Assembly (NCBI RefSeq): GCF_019834675.1
Contig: NZ_JABUBU010000001.1
Span: forward strand, 682,001 to 746,000
Source: Rhodococcoides corynebacterioides
GTDB lineage: Bacteria > Actinomycetota > Actinomycetes > Mycobacteriales > Mycobacteriaceae
Length of the DNA stretch: 64,000 bases
Reading direction: 5' to 3'
The translations under genes and the position numbers were made by a program. Of this stretch, positions 35,686 to 47,275 are shown piece after piece. The stretch's first letter is position 1; each line of letters starts with the position of its first letter. Under the pieces are notes generated by a model. It did no database searches, was not told the DNA's origin, and worked only from the letters and a program-made list of their open reading frames with translations.

Positions 35686-37179
35686 TCAGTCGTTCTGAGG
35701 GAAGCCGAGGTTGATGCCGCCGTGGCTGGGATCGAGCCAGCGGGAGGTGACGGCCTTGCCGCGGGTGAAGAAGTGAACACCTTCGGTGCCGTGGGCGTGG
35801 CTGTCGCCGAAGAGGCTGTTCTTCCAGCCGCCGAAGCTGTAGTACGCCATGGGCACCGGGATCGGCACGTTGATGCCGACCATGCCGACCTCGACCTCGT
35901 TCTGGAACCGTCGGGCGGCGCCGCCGTCGTTGGTGAAGATGGCGGTGCCGTTGCCGTAGGGGTTGTCGTTGATCAGCTGCAGTGCCTCGTCGTAGGTGTC
36001 GACGCGCACGACGGACAGGACGGGTCCGAAAATCTCGTCGGTGTAGACGCTCATCTCCGGGGTGACGTTGTCGAGCAGCGTCGGTCCGAGCCAGAACCCG
36101 TTGGGGTCGCCGTCGGCCTGCACACCACGGCCGTCGACGACGACGGTGGCGCCCTCGTTCTCGCCGGCGTCGACGTAGGAGGCCACCTTGTCGCGGTGCG
36201 CCTTGGTCACCAGCGGTCCCATGTCGGAGCCGCGGGTGCCGTCACCGGTGCGCAGCGGGGTGGTGCGCTCGACGATCTTGGCGACGAGGTCGTCGGCGAT
36301 GTCACCGACGGCGACGAGGGCGGAGATGGCCATGCAGCGTTCCCCGGCGGAGCCGAAGCCGGCGTTGACCATGGCGTCGGCGGCCAGGTCGAGGTCGGCG
36401 TCGGGCAGGACGATGGCGTGGTTCTTCGCGCCGCCGAGGGCCTGGACGCGCTTGCCGTGGGCGGTGCCGGTGGCGTAGACGTACTGCGCGATGGGGGTGG
36501 AGCCGACGAAGCTGATCGACTTGATCGCGCGGTTCTCGAGCAGTTCGTCGACGGCGAGCTTGTCGCCTTGGAGGACGTTGAAGACGCCGTCGGGCAGGCC
36601 CGCTTCCTTCCACAGCTCGGCGAGCCAGATGCTGGCGGTGGGGTCCTTCTCGCTGGGCTTGAGGACCACGGTGTTGCCGGCGGCGATGGCGACGGGGAAG
36701 AACCACATCGGCACCATGGCGGGGAAGTTGAACGGCGAGATGATGCCGACGGGGCCGAGGGGCTGGCGGATGGAGAAGACGTCCACCTTGGTGGAGGCGT
36801 TCTCGGTGAAGCCGCCCTTGAGCAGATGGGCGATGCCGCAGGCGAATTCGACGACTTCCTGGCCACGGGAGATCTCGCCGAGGGCGTCGGAGAGGACCTT
36901 GCCGTGTTCGGCGGTGATGATCTCGGCGAGTTCGCCCTTGCGGGCGTTCAGCAGCTCGCGGAAGGCGAAGAGCACCGCGGTGCGCTTGGCCAGGGAGGTG
37001 TCGCGCCACGCGGGGAACGCGGCTGCGGCGGCGTCGATGACGGCGCGGGCATCCTCGAGGTTGGCCAGCGCGAGGTTCCCGGTGACCTCACCGGTCGCGG
37101 GGTTGGTGACCTCGGCGGTGCGGTCGGAGGTTCCGGCGAACGGCTTGCCGTCCACCCAGTGGCCGATGGTGGTGCTCAT
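35686..37179 (-). CDS. mmsA: (methyl)malonate-semialdehyde dehydrogenase (acylating)
   Basis: This 497-residue CoA-acylating aldehyde dehydrogenase shows FNFPAMVPMWFFPVAIAAGN and LKPSEKDP (NAD-binding region), the family-specific ALGGAKNHAIVLPDAD, and the catalytic cysteine in GSAGERCMAIS (near residue 285). The GAKNH form distinguishes MmsA/IolA from hydrolytic dehydrogenases. In inositol breakdown it turns malonic semialdehyde into acetyl-CoA and CO2, the last step of the pathway. Its ATG overlaps the stop of the upstream iolH gene (ATGA), placing it last in the eight-gene iol operon. It might also serve valine or propionate metabolism. A hairpin terminator follows. Confidence 0.93.
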   Translation of the reverse strand: MSTTIGHWVDGKPFAGTSDRTAEVTNPATGEVTGNLALANLEDARAVIDAAAAAFPAWRDTSLAKRTAVLFAFRELLNARKGELAEIITAEHGKVLSDALGEISRGQEVVEFACGIAHLLKGGFTENASTKVDVFSIRQPLGPVGIISPFNFPAMVPMWFFPVAIAAGNTVVLKPSEKDPTASIWLAELWKEAGLPDGVFNVLQGDKLAVDELLENRAIKSISFVGSTPIAQYVYATGTAHGKRVQALGGAKNHAIVLPDADLDLAADAMVNAGFGSAGERCMAISALVAVGDIADDLVAKIVERTTPLRTGDGTRGSDMGPLVTKAHRDKVASYVDAGENEGATVVVDGRGVQADGDPNGFWLGPTLLDNVTPEMSVYTDEIFGPVLSVVRVDTYDEALQLINDNPYGNGTAIFTNDGGAARRFQNEVEVGMVGINVPIPVPMAYYSFGGWKNSLFGDSHAHGTEGVHFFTRGKAVTSRWLDPSHGGINLGFPQND

Positions 37180-38066
37180 GACTGTTCCTGCTTTCCGTAC
37201 TTCGCGACGTGGTCGGTCATCGTCTGCAGCTGGTAGCGGGAGACGTCCCGCGCGTTCTCGTTCTCGGCGAAGACGCTGGACACCATGACGGTGTCGCGGT
37301 CGTAGAACCCGATGCGGTCGAGGCCGCCGAAGAACTGGTTCCAATCGACGTCGCCGTCGCCGATCTTCAGATGCTGGTGCACCCGAACGGGATTGCCGGG
37401 CGGGTTGGTGATGTAGCGGAGCCCGTGCGAGCGGTGGTGGTCCATGGTGTCCGCGACGTGGACCAGGCGAATCATGTCGCCGGCCTCGTCGAAGACGCGG
37501 TCGAGGTCGCCGCCCATGTGGAACTGGTGGCAGGCGACGACCACCATGCCCAGGTTCGGCGAGTTGACCCCGCGGATCACCCGCATCGCCGCCAGCCCGT
37601 CCTCGACGAAGTCGTCGGGATGCGGATCGATCAGGACGTCGAGACCCTCGCGCTCGATGATGGGCAGCAGCTCCTCCATCGATCGGTAGAACGCGCGCTC
37701 GGACTCCTCCGCCTTCTCGGGTCGACCGCTGAACTCGGTGTTCATCCGCTGCACCCCGAGGTCCACGGTGATCTGGATGGCACGCTTCCAGTACCGCACC
37801 GCCGCTTCCCGGGCGTCCTCGTCGGGACCGGACCACCGCAGGACCGGCAGAACCGAGGCGATGCCGACGCCGGCGTCGTCGCAGGCCCGACGGAAGCGTC
37901 GGACCAGATCGTCGTTCGCCTTGGGGTGGTTGAAGAACGGGATCATGTCGACGTGCGGGGTGAGCTGCAGCCACTCGTACCCCAGCTCGGCGACGACGCC
38001 CGGCAGCTCCAGCAGCGAGTGCTCGTGATGGAACGGGGTGGGATCGAGAGCGACCTTCATGGTCAC
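37176..38066 (-). CDS. iolH: sugar phosphate isomerase/epimerase family TIM barrel, IolH-like
   Basis: The 296-residue protein is an AP endonuclease 2-type TIM barrel. [14 protein letters not shown] at strand 2, the metal-ligand region [12 protein letters not shown] near residue 145, [13 protein letters not shown], and [12 protein letters not shown] with several His/Asp/Glu candidates for a divalent metal are visible. The position after iolE and iolG is that of iolH in Corynebacterium-type operons; the exact reaction of IolH is not established. The GTG at 38066 overlaps the iolG stop (GTGA); an ATG two codons later is possible. It is distinct from the IolE gene at 39127 and from the TIM barrel at 51310, giving three related barrels in the region. 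Confidence 0.82.
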   Translation of the reverse strand: MTMKVALDPTPFHHEHSLLELPGVVAELGYEWLQLTPHVDMIPFFNHPKANDDLVRRFRRACDDAGVGIASVLPVLRWSGPDEDAREAAVRYWKRAIQITVDLGVQRMNTEFSGRPEKAEESERAFYRSMEELLPIIEREGLDVLIDPHPDDFVEDGLAAMRVIRGVNSPNLGMVVVACHQFHMGGDLDRVFDEAGDMIRLVHVADTMDHHRSHGLRYITNPPGNPVRVHQHLKIGDGDVDWNQFFGGLDRIGFYDRDTVMVSSVFAENENARDVSRYQLQTMTDHVAKYGKQEQS

Positions 38067-39097
38067 GCTCCCGAGATGTCGGCGCGGGCGACCATGTCGA
38101 CCGCCACGGGCTCACCGGACTCGAGGGAGAGCACACCGGCTTCGCAGACCGCGGCGGCGGCGTACCCGTCCCAGGCGCCGGGACCGTCGACGTAGTTGCC
38201 CGTCTCGGCGCCTGCGTGCACGGCGTCGACCCACCGCTGGATCTCCACGTCGTACGCCTGCCCGAACCGCTCGACGAAGCCCGGGGTGATGGTGCCGCCG
38301 CGGACGCCGGGTGCGGACGTCCGCACGAGGCCGACGTCGAGGCCGATCATGGCGCTGCCGCGCTCGGCGACCACCTCGGTCCTGACCTCGTAGGCGATGC
38401 CCGTGGTGACGAAGACCTCCGCGTCGACGTGCCGGCCGGACTCGGTGGTGAAGATCGCAATCTGCGGATCTCGAAGTCCCTCCGGCGCAGCGGGATTGGC
38501 CGACGGAGCGATGATCTGGATCTTCGTGATCTCCTCGTCCAGCAGAAACCGGGCGACGTCGACCTCGTGCACCAGCGAGTCGCGCACGATCATGGCGCTG
38601 TCGAAGTGGGGCGGCACCTCGGGGTTGCGGTGCGCGCAGTGCACCACGAGGGCGCGGCCCAGGTCGCCGGAGTCGAGGAGCGCCTTGAGCTGCTCGTACT
38701 CGCGGTCGAAGCGGCGCATGAAGCCGACCTGGATCAGCTTCTTGCCGGTCGCGGCTTCCGCCCGGACCACCTCGAGCGACGTCTCGACGGACGTCGTCAG
38801 CGGCTTCTCGCACATCACGGGCTTGCCGTGCTCGAGGCACGCCAGCAGCTGCTTCTCGTGCGTGGGGCCGGGGGTGGCGAGGACGACGGCGTCGACCTCG
38901 GGATCGGCGATGGCGTCGATGGGGTCCTCGACCACGCGGGCACCGGGGACGGTGTCGGCGATCTCGCGGGCCCGCTCGGTGACGTAGTCGTTGACGACGG
39001 CGACGCGAGCGCCGGAGATGGTCCGGGTGATGCGCTGGACGTGGTCGGCGCCCATGCGCCCGACACCGAGGACGGCGATGCGGAGTTCGGAATTCAC
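38063..39097 (-). CDS. iolG: Gfo/Idh/MocA oxidoreductase, myo-inositol 2-dehydrogenase
   Basis: The 344-residue protein has the Rossmann motif [11 protein letters not shown] at residues 9-19, the conserved EKP ([11 protein letters not shown], near residue 97) whose lysine orders the active site, and the catalytic [10 protein letters not shown] segment ([12 protein letters not shown], near 180). These are the hallmarks of inositol dehydrogenases. It oxidises myo-inositol to 2-keto-myo-inositol with NAD, the first pathway step. The GTG at 39097 fits the family N-terminus. It lies between iolE and iolH in the operon, 29 bases after iolE. Three further Gfo/Idh/MocA genes occur within 15 kb, which may take other inositol isomers. 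Confidence 0.9.
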   Translation of the reverse strand: MNSELRIAVLGVGRMGADHVQRITRTISGARVAVVNDYVTERAREIADTVPGARVVEDPIDAIADPEVDAVVLATPGPTHEKQLLACLEHGKPVMCEKPLTTSVETSLEVVRAEAATGKKLIQVGFMRRFDREYEQLKALLDSGDLGRALVVHCAHRNPEVPPHFDSAMIVRDSLVHEVDVARFLLDEEITKIQIIAPSANPAAPEGLRDPQIAIFTTESGRHVDAEVFVTTGIAYEVRTEVVAERGSAMIGLDVGLVRTSAPGVRGGTITPGFVERFGQAYDVEIQRWVDAVHAGAETGNYVDGPGAWDGYAAAAVCEAGVLSLESGEPVAVDMVARADISGA

Positions 39098-39126
39098 TTC
39101 AGGGACGTCCGTTCTGGAAGGAGGTG

Positions 39127-40050
39127 TCAGGAGAAGGTGACGGCGGGAACGCCGCAGGAGCCGAGGTACTTTCGGGTGCGCTGCGCGATGGGCAGGGGAG
39201 CGTCGACCTCGCAGGGGTACATGTCCTGCTCGACGATCGCGAAGAGATCGGCGGTCAGCCGACCCTCGGTCGCGAGCCGCTCGACGGTCTCGAGCAGCGG
39301 CGGCATCGCCGGAATACCCAGGGGCGGTTCGGTCATCGCGCCCAGCCGGACCGCCTCGCCGAACGGCAGGTCCTCGGCGAGCACCTTGTCGCGCACCGCT
39401 TCGTCGACCTGCTTGAGGTGGAGGTACCCGATGCGCTCGGGAGCGCGCTCGATGATGGCGATGTTGTCGCCGCCGCAGTAGCTGATGTGGCCGGTGTCGA
39501 GGCAGAGGTTCACGAACTCGCTCGAGGTGCCGTCGAGGAAGCGGTAGACGTTCTCCTCGGTGTCGACGTGGCTGTCGGCGTGCGGGTGGTACTGCGCCTT
39601 GACGCCGTACTGCTCGAACATCCGCTTGCCGAGCTCGTTCATGCCCTCGGTCTTCTTGCGCCACTGGTCGGCGGTGAGGTTCCGGTCCTCCAGGACGGCG
39701 CCCGTGGACGGGTCGCGCCACATCTCGGGGATGACGACGACGTGCTTGCCGCCGACGGCGGCGGTCAACTTGGCGACGTCCTCGATCTGCGTCCAGACCG
39801 CGTCCCACGCGTCGTCCTGGTGGAGATGCTCGAAGACCGTGCCGGCGGACAGCTTCAGGTTCCGAGCCTCGAGTTCCGCCGTGAGCTTCTGCGGGTCGGT
39901 GGGCAGGTAGCCGAAGGGGCCGAGTTCGATCCACTCGTATCCGGACGCGGAGACCTCGTCGAGGAATCGCTCGTACGGGGTCTGCTGCGGATCCTCGGGG
40001 AACCACACGCCCCAGGAATCCGGGGCGGAACCGACGCGGATGACGCTCAT
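39127..40050 (-). CDS. iolE: myo-inosose-2 dehydratase (IolE-like TIM barrel)
   Basis: The 307-residue protein begins [15 protein letters not shown], an IolE-type start, followed by [15 protein letters not shown] and the metal-site segments [14 protein letters not shown] and [14 protein letters not shown], which contribute Glu, Asp and His ligands. IolE dehydrates 2-keto-myo-inositol to a trihydroxycyclohexane-dione using a divalent metal. The position between iolD and iolG matches the Corynebacterium-type order. The ATG start is close to the family start. The upstream gap of 53 bases to iolD is one of the few non-overlapping joints in the operon. A paralogue at 51310 shares the SWG start and could have the same reaction. 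Confidence 0.85.
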   Translation of the reverse strand: MSVIRVGSAPDSWGVWFPEDPQQTPYERFLDEVSASGYEWIELGPFGYLPTDPQKLTAELEARNLKLSAGTVFEHLHQDDAWDAVWTQIEDVAKLTAAVGGKHVVVIPEMWRDPSTGAVLEDRNLTADQWRKKTEGMNELGKRMFEQYGVKAQYHPHADSHVDTEENVYRFLDGTSSEFVNLCLDTGHISYCGGDNIAIIERAPERIGYLHLKQVDEAVRDKVLAEDLPFGEAVRLGAMTEPPLGIPAMPPLLETVERLATEGRLTADLFAIVEQDMYPCEVDAPLPIAQRTRKYLGSCGVPAVTFS

Positions 40051-40103
40051 GGTGAAGCCTTTCGGGACTGGTTGTGCCTGATGTGCTGGCAAGGAAGAAC
40101 GGG

Positions 40104-42055
<1,952 letters not shown>

Positions 42056-42059
<4 letters not shown>

Positions 42060-42955
42060 GCTCCTCGAGGTGGGGTGGTGGGGGTCCGATGCGGCTCGAG
42101 CGGGAGCCGGGGGTCGACCTGCTGGTCGGTCCAGGTGCCGCGGATCCAGGTGTGGTCGGGATCGTCGACGATGTTCCAGGCGCGTTCGGCGCCCGGTCCG
42201 GCCATGACGTTCAGGTAGTACATGTGATAGCCCGGTGCGGCCACGGACGGACCGTGGTAGCCGTGGGGCACGAGGACCACGTCGCCCGTCCGGACTTCCT
42301 CGAGCACCTCGATAGGCCGCTCGGGGGTGCCGTACACGCGGTGATAGCCGAAGCCGGCGGATCCGTCGGGGCCGTCGGCGATCTCGAAGTAGTAGATCTC
42401 CTCGAGGGCGGACTCGTGCTCGGTGTTCTCGTCGTGCTTGTGCCCGGGGTAGGAGGACCAGTTGCCGCCCGGCGTGACGACCTCGCAGGCGATGAGCGAG
42501 TCCGCCTCGAACGTGTCCGCGGTTCCGAAGTTGTGGACCTCGCGGCTGCAGTTGCTCGCTCCGCGCAGCTCGACCGTGACGTCGCTCGCCGGCACGTACC
42601 GGAACGGCAACCGCGTCCGCGCGCGGGCACCGCACAGAGCAAAGCGACCACCCGAGGTGCTGGCGACGGTGTACGACGAGTCCCGCCCGACGTAGGCGAA
42701 GTCGGACGGTCCGTCGAACACCGTGGCGCGACCGGCCAGTTCGACCGTCTCGCCGTCGCAGGTGACCGTGGCCGAGCCGGACAGGGGCACCACCATGATC
42801 TCGTCGTCACCGGACTCCAGCTCGGCGGACTCGCCGGCCGCGAGGCGCAGCGTGCGCAGGCTCGATTCGCTCCAGCCGGCCGACTCGGGGGTGACCACCA
42901 CGTCGAACGGGGCGTCGGCGGAGGCGCCGACCGGGATGTAGTACTCGGAGTTCAC
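42056..42955 (-). CDS. iolB: 5-deoxy-glucuronate isomerase
   Basis: The 299-residue protein is a bicupin of the KduI/IolB family. The characteristic block TPGGNWSSYPGHKHDEN (near residue 160) provides histidine metal ligands, with EEIYYFEI and VLVPHGYHGPSVAAPGYHMYYLNVMAG completing the second cupin (landmark near 230). It converts 5-deoxyglucuronate to 2-deoxy-5-keto-gluconate, the substrate for IolC. The GTG start lies 6 bases after the upstream aldolase-like gene, and the stop overlaps iolD, so translation is probably coupled. Confidence 0.95.
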
Positions 42956-42961
42956 GGCCCG

Positions 42962-43909
42962 TCACCGCACCATCGTCACGGCGGTGTCGACGGCCGCGGC
43001 CACGTCGCCGTCGCGGGGGTAGAGCAGGGTGCGCCCGACGATGAGTCCGCGCACGGCTGGAATCTCCAACGCGCGAGACCAACTGGCGAACGTCTCCTCG
43101 GGCGCCTCCTGCGGGTCACCGCCGAGCAGCAGCGTCGGCAGGGTGGTTGCGTCCATGACGCGCTCCATGTCGTCGACGACGGGCAGCTTGAGCCACGTGT
43201 GCGACGACGTCGACCCGAGACCCTGGGCGACGTGCATGCTCTTGATGACGGCATCGGTGGACAGGTCGTTGACCACCTTGCCGCCCTCACGGCGGCTCAG
43301 GAACGGCTCGAGCATCGCGATCAGGCCGTGGGCGGCGAGCTCGTCGATGGCCTGCGCCGTCGCGGTCATCATCGACAGCGTCCCCGGATCGTCGAGCGCG
43401 ACGCGGTTGAGCATCTTGGCGCCGTTCATCCGGGCCTTCGCGGTGGAGGCGGCCGTGGCTCCGGTCATACGGTCGTCGAGTTCGAACGACGCGCCGGCCA
43501 GTCCGCCGCGGTTCATCGACGAGAACACCACCTTGTCCTCGAGCGCGCCGAGGAGCACGAGATCGTCGAGGATGTCCGCCGTCGCGAGCACGCCGTCGAC
43601 GCCGGGGTTCGCGAGCGCCGTGCGCAGCCGGTCGAGCAGGTCGGTGCGGCTGTTCATCGCGGTGGCGTTCGAGCCGACCGACAGTGCGCCGCGCGCGGGG
43701 TGGTCGGCGGCGACGATCATCAGGCGGCCGTTGCCGCGGACGGTGGGCCGCGTGGTGCGGGTGGCCCAGGCGCGCTCGATGGCGCCGGGGTCGGTCGCGC
43801 GCAGCGCGGTCACCTCGGCATAGGTGCGGGCGGCGGGCGTCGCGCCGAGAGTCGGTGCGGCCGAGTCGGTCCCGCGGGATTCGGTGTCGGTGAGGACGGT
43901 GTCAGACAT
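42962..43909 (-). CDS. Cgl0159-family (beta/alpha)8 protein, probable class I deoxy-keto-phosphogluconate aldolase
   Basis: The 315-residue protein has the DhnA/LacD-like class I aldolase layout. MIVAADHPARGAL lies at strand 1, and LVLLGALEDKVVFSSMNRGG and NGAKMLNRVALDD follow. HTWLKLPVVDD (near residue 240) carries a lysine in the Schiff-base position, and TLLLGGDP forms a phosphate-site Gly-Gly loop. It matches the Cgl0159 family named after the inositol operon of Corynebacterium. The operon has no class II IolJ aldolase, so this gene is the natural candidate to split 2-deoxy-5-keto-gluconate 6-phosphate into malonic semialdehyde and dihydroxyacetone phosphate. That role is inferred. It overlaps iolC by 8 bases. 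Confidence 0.8.
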   Translation of the reverse strand: MSDTVLTDTESRGTDSAAPTLGATPAARTYAEVTALRATDPGAIERAWATRTTRPTVRGNGRLMIVAADHPARGALSVGSNATAMNSRTDLLDRLRTALANPGVDGVLATADILDDLVLLGALEDKVVFSSMNRGGLAGASFELDDRMTGATAASTAKARMNGAKMLNRVALDDPGTLSMMTATAQAIDELAAHGLIAMLEPFLSRREGGKVVNDLSTDAVIKSMHVAQGLGSTSSHTWLKLPVVDDMERVMDATTLPTLLLGGDPQEAPEETFASWSRALEIPAVRGLIVGRTLLYPRDGDVAAAVDTAVTMVR

Positions 43910-44900
43910 GAGCGGGCTCCGTCGGATCGGCTGCGGACGCGTCCGCGAGTGCGGCGACTTCGTCCGCGGTGGGCATGGCGGTGGAGCATTCGAGCCGGGA
44001 GGCGACGATCGCGCCGGCGGCGTTGGCGTGACGCAGGATCTTCTCGAGCGGCCAGCCGGCGAGCAGGCCGTGGCAGAGCGATCCGCCGAAGCTGTCGCCC
44101 GCGCCGAGTCCGTTGACCACGTCGACGGGGTTCGGCGGGACCTCGACCCGCTCGGTGCGGGTCTTGCCGAGCACGCCGCGCGGGCCCTGCTTGACGATGG
44201 CCAGGTCCAGGCCGAGGTCGAGGAGGGCGTCGGCTGCGCGATCGGGATCGGTCTCACCGACGGCCACTTCGCACTCCTCGCGGTTGCCGACGGCGACGGT
44301 GACGTGCGCGAGGGCGCGCTGGACCTGCTCCGTCGCGGCGGCTGGGGAGTCCCAGAACATGGGCCGGTAGTCGAGGTCGAGCACGGTGAGCGGTGCCCGA
44401 CCGCGAGCGTCCCACGCCGAGAAATGCGCACTGCGGCTGGGCTCTTCGGACAGTCCGGTGACCGTGGACCAGTAGAGCGCGGCCGCCCGCACGGCGTCGG
44501 CGTCGATGTCGTTGGGGCGGATCTGCAGATCGGGGGCCGTCGGCTTCCGGTAGAAGTACAGCGGGAAGTCGTCCGGCGGGAAGATCTCGCAGAAGGTGAC
44601 GGGCGTGGCGTGGGCGGGATCGGTGACGACGAACGACGCGTCGACGCCGAGGCGCTCCAGTTCCGCGCGCACGTAGCGTCCGAAGGGGTCGTCGCCGGCC
44701 CCGGAGATCAGGGCGCTGCGCCGGCCCAGGCGCGCTGCGGCGACGGCGACGTTGGCGGCGCTGCCGCCGAGGAACTTGCCGAACGTGCTCACGTCCTCGA
44801 GTCCGACCCCGGTCTGCAGCGGGTAGATGTCGACACCGCTGCGCCCGATGGCCAGGACGTCGAATCCGGCGTGCGGCGTGTCGGGTGCGGCTGTGGTCAC
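43902..44900 (-). CDS. iolC: 5-dehydro-2-deoxygluconokinase
   Basis: The 332-residue PfkB kinase has the first signature FLGGSAANVAVAAARLG (near residue 46) and the second DVVNGLGAGDSFGG, with the catalytic Asp near 268. GRSGVDIYPLQTGVGLEDV at the N-terminus is specific to IolC. It phosphorylates 2-deoxy-5-keto-gluconate before aldol cleavage. The GTG start has a GGGAGA 6 bases upstream; a longer start further up is not supported. It is the first gene of the leftward iol operon, and its promoter region, shared with the divergent GntR gene, contains a TATAAT -10 on this strand (45011-45006) overlapped by inverted repeats. Confidence 0.94.
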   Translation of the reverse strand: MTTAAPDTPHAGFDVLAIGRSGVDIYPLQTGVGLEDVSTFGKFLGGSAANVAVAAARLGRRSALISGAGDDPFGRYVRAELERLGVDASFVVTDPAHATPVTFCEIFPPDDFPLYFYRKPTAPDLQIRPNDIDADAVRAAALYWSTVTGLSEEPSRSAHFSAWDARGRAPLTVLDLDYRPMFWDSPAAATEQVQRALAHVTVAVGNREECEVAVGETDPDRAADALLDLGLDLAIVKQGPRGVLGKTRTERVEVPPNPVDVVNGLGAGDSFGGSLCHGLLAGWPLEKILRHANAAGAIVASRLECSTAMPTADEVAALADASAADPTEPAHV

Positions 44901-44984
44901 GTGATCTCCCGGGGTGTGGGTCGGCGGTGTCGGTAACGGTGAGCGGATACGGCCCGCGACTACTGTGCGCCGCACCACACCGGA

Positions 44985-45022
44985 ATGTCAACAGTTTGTC
45001 CTGACATTATAACTTGATGTCA
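44985..45022. promoter_or_regulatory. iolC/gntR intergenic operators and iolC -10 element
   Basis: Three half-sites alternate in the divergent promoter: ATGTCA (44985-44990), TGACAT (45002-45007) and ATGTCA (45017-45022). They make two overlapping inverted repeats, TGTC-N13-GACA and TGACAT-N9-ATGTCA. A minus-strand TATAAT (45011-45006) for iolC lies inside. Binding there by the GntR protein would block iolC transcription. The same TGTC-N13-GACA spacing recurs before the ABC importer at 47162. Confidence 0.7.
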
Positions 45023-45130
45023 TACAGGCTCTGATCACCTACACTCACACCACTCGACGGTGCGCTGCGTCACGGTCGAGTCCGCATCCCGAGGTGACCA
45101 CGCCTCGTCTCGCTGTCGATCGGAGACCGA

Positions 45131-45883
45131 GTGAACCACCCGCTCAGCGCGCCGCAGCTGGCCGTGGAGTTGGACCGATCCAGCCCCGTCCCGCTGTACT
45201 ACCAGCTCGCCCGTGCCATCGAGGAGGCCGTTCTTTCCGGACAGCTCGCGCCGGGAGACCGCTTCGAGAACGAGTTGGCCCTGGCCGAACGGCTCAACCT
45301 CTCCCGGCCGACCACCCGTCGCGCGATCCAGGAGTTGGTGGACAAGGGCCTGCTCGTCCGCAAGCGCGGCGTCGGAACGCAGGTGGTGCAGAGCCCCGTG
45401 CATCGCCCGGTCGAGCTCACGTCGCTGTTCGACGACCTGGCCCGCGCGGGGCAACACCCGAGTACCAAGCTGCTCGAGTACTCCGTCGGTCTGCCGGGGG
45501 ACGAAGTGGCGCGCGAACTCAACATCGGCCCGGACGAAACCGTGGTCACGATCGCACGACTGCGCAGCACGCAGGGCGAGCCGCTCGCGCTGATGACGAA
45601 CTACCTCCCTCTCGACCTCGCTCCGGAACCCGCCGAACTGGAGGCGCAGGGGCTCTACCAGTCGCTGCGCACCAAGGGTGTGCACGTCCGTCTGGCTCGA
45701 CAACGGATCGGCGCCAAGTCGGCCGGCCGTGAGGAGGCCGAGCTGCTCGACGAGAAGCTCCGCGCTCCGTTGCTCACCATGAACCGCACCGCCTTCGACG
45801 ATTCCGGCAAGGTCGTCGAGTACGGCGTCCACGTCTACCGCGCCTCCCGCTACAACTTCGAGACCACCCTCGTCGACCGCTGA
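45131..45883 (+). CDS. GntR-family (HutC/UTRA) transcriptional regulator of inositol genes
   Basis: The 250-residue protein has an N-terminal winged helix (residues about 20-85: PLYYQLARAIEEAVLSGQL, then FENELALAERLNLSRPTTRRAI) and a C-terminal UTRA ligand-binding domain (about 100-245). It is placed like iolR in Corynebacterium-type clusters, directly divergent from iolC, and probably represses the iol operon and the importer until an inositol metabolite binds. The GTG start has a GGAG 7 bases upstream. It is followed by a dehydrogenase and then the ABC importer on the same strand. Its exact ligand is unknown. Confidence 0.88.
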   Translation: MNHPLSAPQLAVELDRSSPVPLYYQLARAIEEAVLSGQLAPGDRFENELALAERLNLSRPTTRRAIQELVDKGLLVRKRGVGTQVVQSPVHRPVELTSLFDDLARAGQHPSTKLLEYSVGLPGDEVARELNIGPDETVVTIARLRSTQGEPLALMTNYLPLDLAPEPAELEAQGLYQSLRTKGVHVRLARQRIGAKSAGREEAELLDEKLRAPLLTMNRTAFDDSGKVVEYGVHVYRASRYNFETTLVDR

Positions 45884-45984
45884 CGCGGTCGGCCCCCACC
45901 CCGTCGTGTCCCGACGGGTGCTCGGCCGTGCCCGGACCGTCCTCTGCGCGGCCGTCCCCGACTTCCCGAAAGGTGTTCCCCGCC

Positions 45985-47145
45985 ATGTCCTCTCGTCCAC
46001 TTCGGGTCGGTGTGATCGGCTTCGGCTGGATGGGTCGCGTGCACACGCAGGCCTACGCCCGAGTGCGCCACCACTTCTCCGAGCTGCCGCTGACGCCGGT
46101 CCTCGCCGCCGTGGCCGACGACGTGCCCGGCCGCGCGGCCGAGGCCGCCGAGGTCTTCGGCTTCGCCGGACACACCACCGACTGGCACGACGTCGTCACC
46201 GATCCCGACGTGGAGGCGGTGTCGGTCACGGCGCCGAACTTCCTGCACCGGGAGATCGGCACCGCCGTCGCTCGCGCGGGCAAGCACCTGTGGATCGAGA
46301 AGCCCGTCGGCCTGACCCGCGACGACGCCGCGGCCGTGGCCGAGGCGGCTGCCGCAGCGGACGTGCGGACCGCCGTCGGCTTCAACTATCGCCACGCTCC
46401 GGCCGTCGTGCAGGCGCGCGAGATGATCGCTGCGGGTGAGCTGGGCACGGTGACCCACGCACGCGTCCGGTTCTTCAGCGATTACGCCGCACACCCGGAC
46501 GGCGCGCTCAGCTGGCGCTTCGACCGTGCCCGGGGAGGCAACGGTGTCCTCGGTGACCTCGCTTCGCACGCAGCGGATCTCGTGTGGTTCCTGCTCGGCG
46601 ACATCGCGAGTCTGGTCGCCGACACCGCCGTCTTCGTTCCCGAGCGTCCCCGGCCCGCCGGGGCCACCAGTGGGCACAGCCGTGCCACCGGCGGCGAGCG
46701 AGGTCCGGTCGAGAACGAGGACTACGCGAGCGCGCAGCTGCGTCTGGTCTCCGGAGCGCGGGCGACCCTCGAGGCCAGCCGCGTCGCGGTCGGCGAGCAG
46801 AACGCCTACGGATTCGAGATCCACGGCACGGCCGGCGCCGTGACGTGGGACTTCCGCCGCATGAACGAGCTCGTCGTCGGCCGCGGCACCGCCTATCAGG
46901 ATCAGCCGATGTCCACGGTGTTCGTCGGCCCGGGCGCGGGGGACTACGCCGCGTTCCAGCCCGGATCGGCCTCCGCGATGGGATACGACGATCTCAAGGT
47001 GATCGAGGCCCGCGACTTCCTGCAGTCCGTCCACGACGCTCGACCGGTGGGTGCGACGATCGTCGACGCGGTGCGCAGTGCGGCGGTGCTCGACGCGATG
47101 GTCGAATCGGTCGATTCGGGTGCGTGGACGGCCCCGCGCATGTGA
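45985..47145 (+). CDS. Gfo/Idh/MocA oxidoreductase (inositol/sugar dehydrogenase)
   Basis: The 386-residue protein shows the Rossmann motif VIGFGWMGRVHTQAYARV at the N-terminus, the EKP motif (WIEKPVGLTRDD, near residue 103), and GGNGVLGDLASHAADL in the catalytic region with Asp and His. At 386 residues it is longer than classic IolG and resembles the OxiA/IdhA-type dehydrogenases for scyllo- or chiro-inositol found beside inositol operons; that substrate is an inference from context. The ATG at 45985 has AAAGG upstream. It sits between the GntR regulator and the importer, probably in one regulon. Confidence 0.85.
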   Translation: MSSRPLRVGVIGFGWMGRVHTQAYARVRHHFSELPLTPVLAAVADDVPGRAAEAAEVFGFAGHTTDWHDVVTDPDVEAVSVTAPNFLHREIGTAVARAGKHLWIEKPVGLTRDDAAAVAEAAAAADVRTAVGFNYRHAPAVVQAREMIAAGELGTVTHARVRFFSDYAAHPDGALSWRFDRARGGNGVLGDLASHAADLVWFLLGDIASLVADTAVFVPERPRPAGATSGHSRATGGERGPVENEDYASAQLRLVSGARATLEASRVAVGEQNAYGFEIHGTAGAVTWDFRRMNELVVGRGTAYQDQPMSTVFVGPGAGDYAAFQPGSASAMGYDDLKVIEARDFLQSVHDARPVGATIVDAVRSAAVLDAMVESVDSGAWTAPRM

Positions 47146-47160
47146 GCTGCTGCAGTCCTA

Positions 47161-47206
47161 ATGTCCGAACAAAGTATTGACAATCGTGTGTGACCGGTAT
47201 TACATC
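47161..47206 (+). promoter_or_regulatory. promoter and candidate operator of the inositol ABC importer
   Basis: ATGTCCGAACAAAGTATTGA begins at 47161. TGTC (47162-47165) and GACA (47179-47182) form the TGTC-N13-GACA inverted repeat also seen in the iolC/gntR gap. TTGACA (47177-47182) is a consensus -35, with TTACAT or TACATC about 17-18 bases on as a -10. The operator therefore overlaps the -35, consistent with repression. Confidence 0.65.
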
Positions 47207-47275
47207 TACCCAGGCGAGTGAGCCAGGCTCCTTCCCAGAGAGCGAGCCGACCCGCATTTTCCGAGAGGACAGTCA

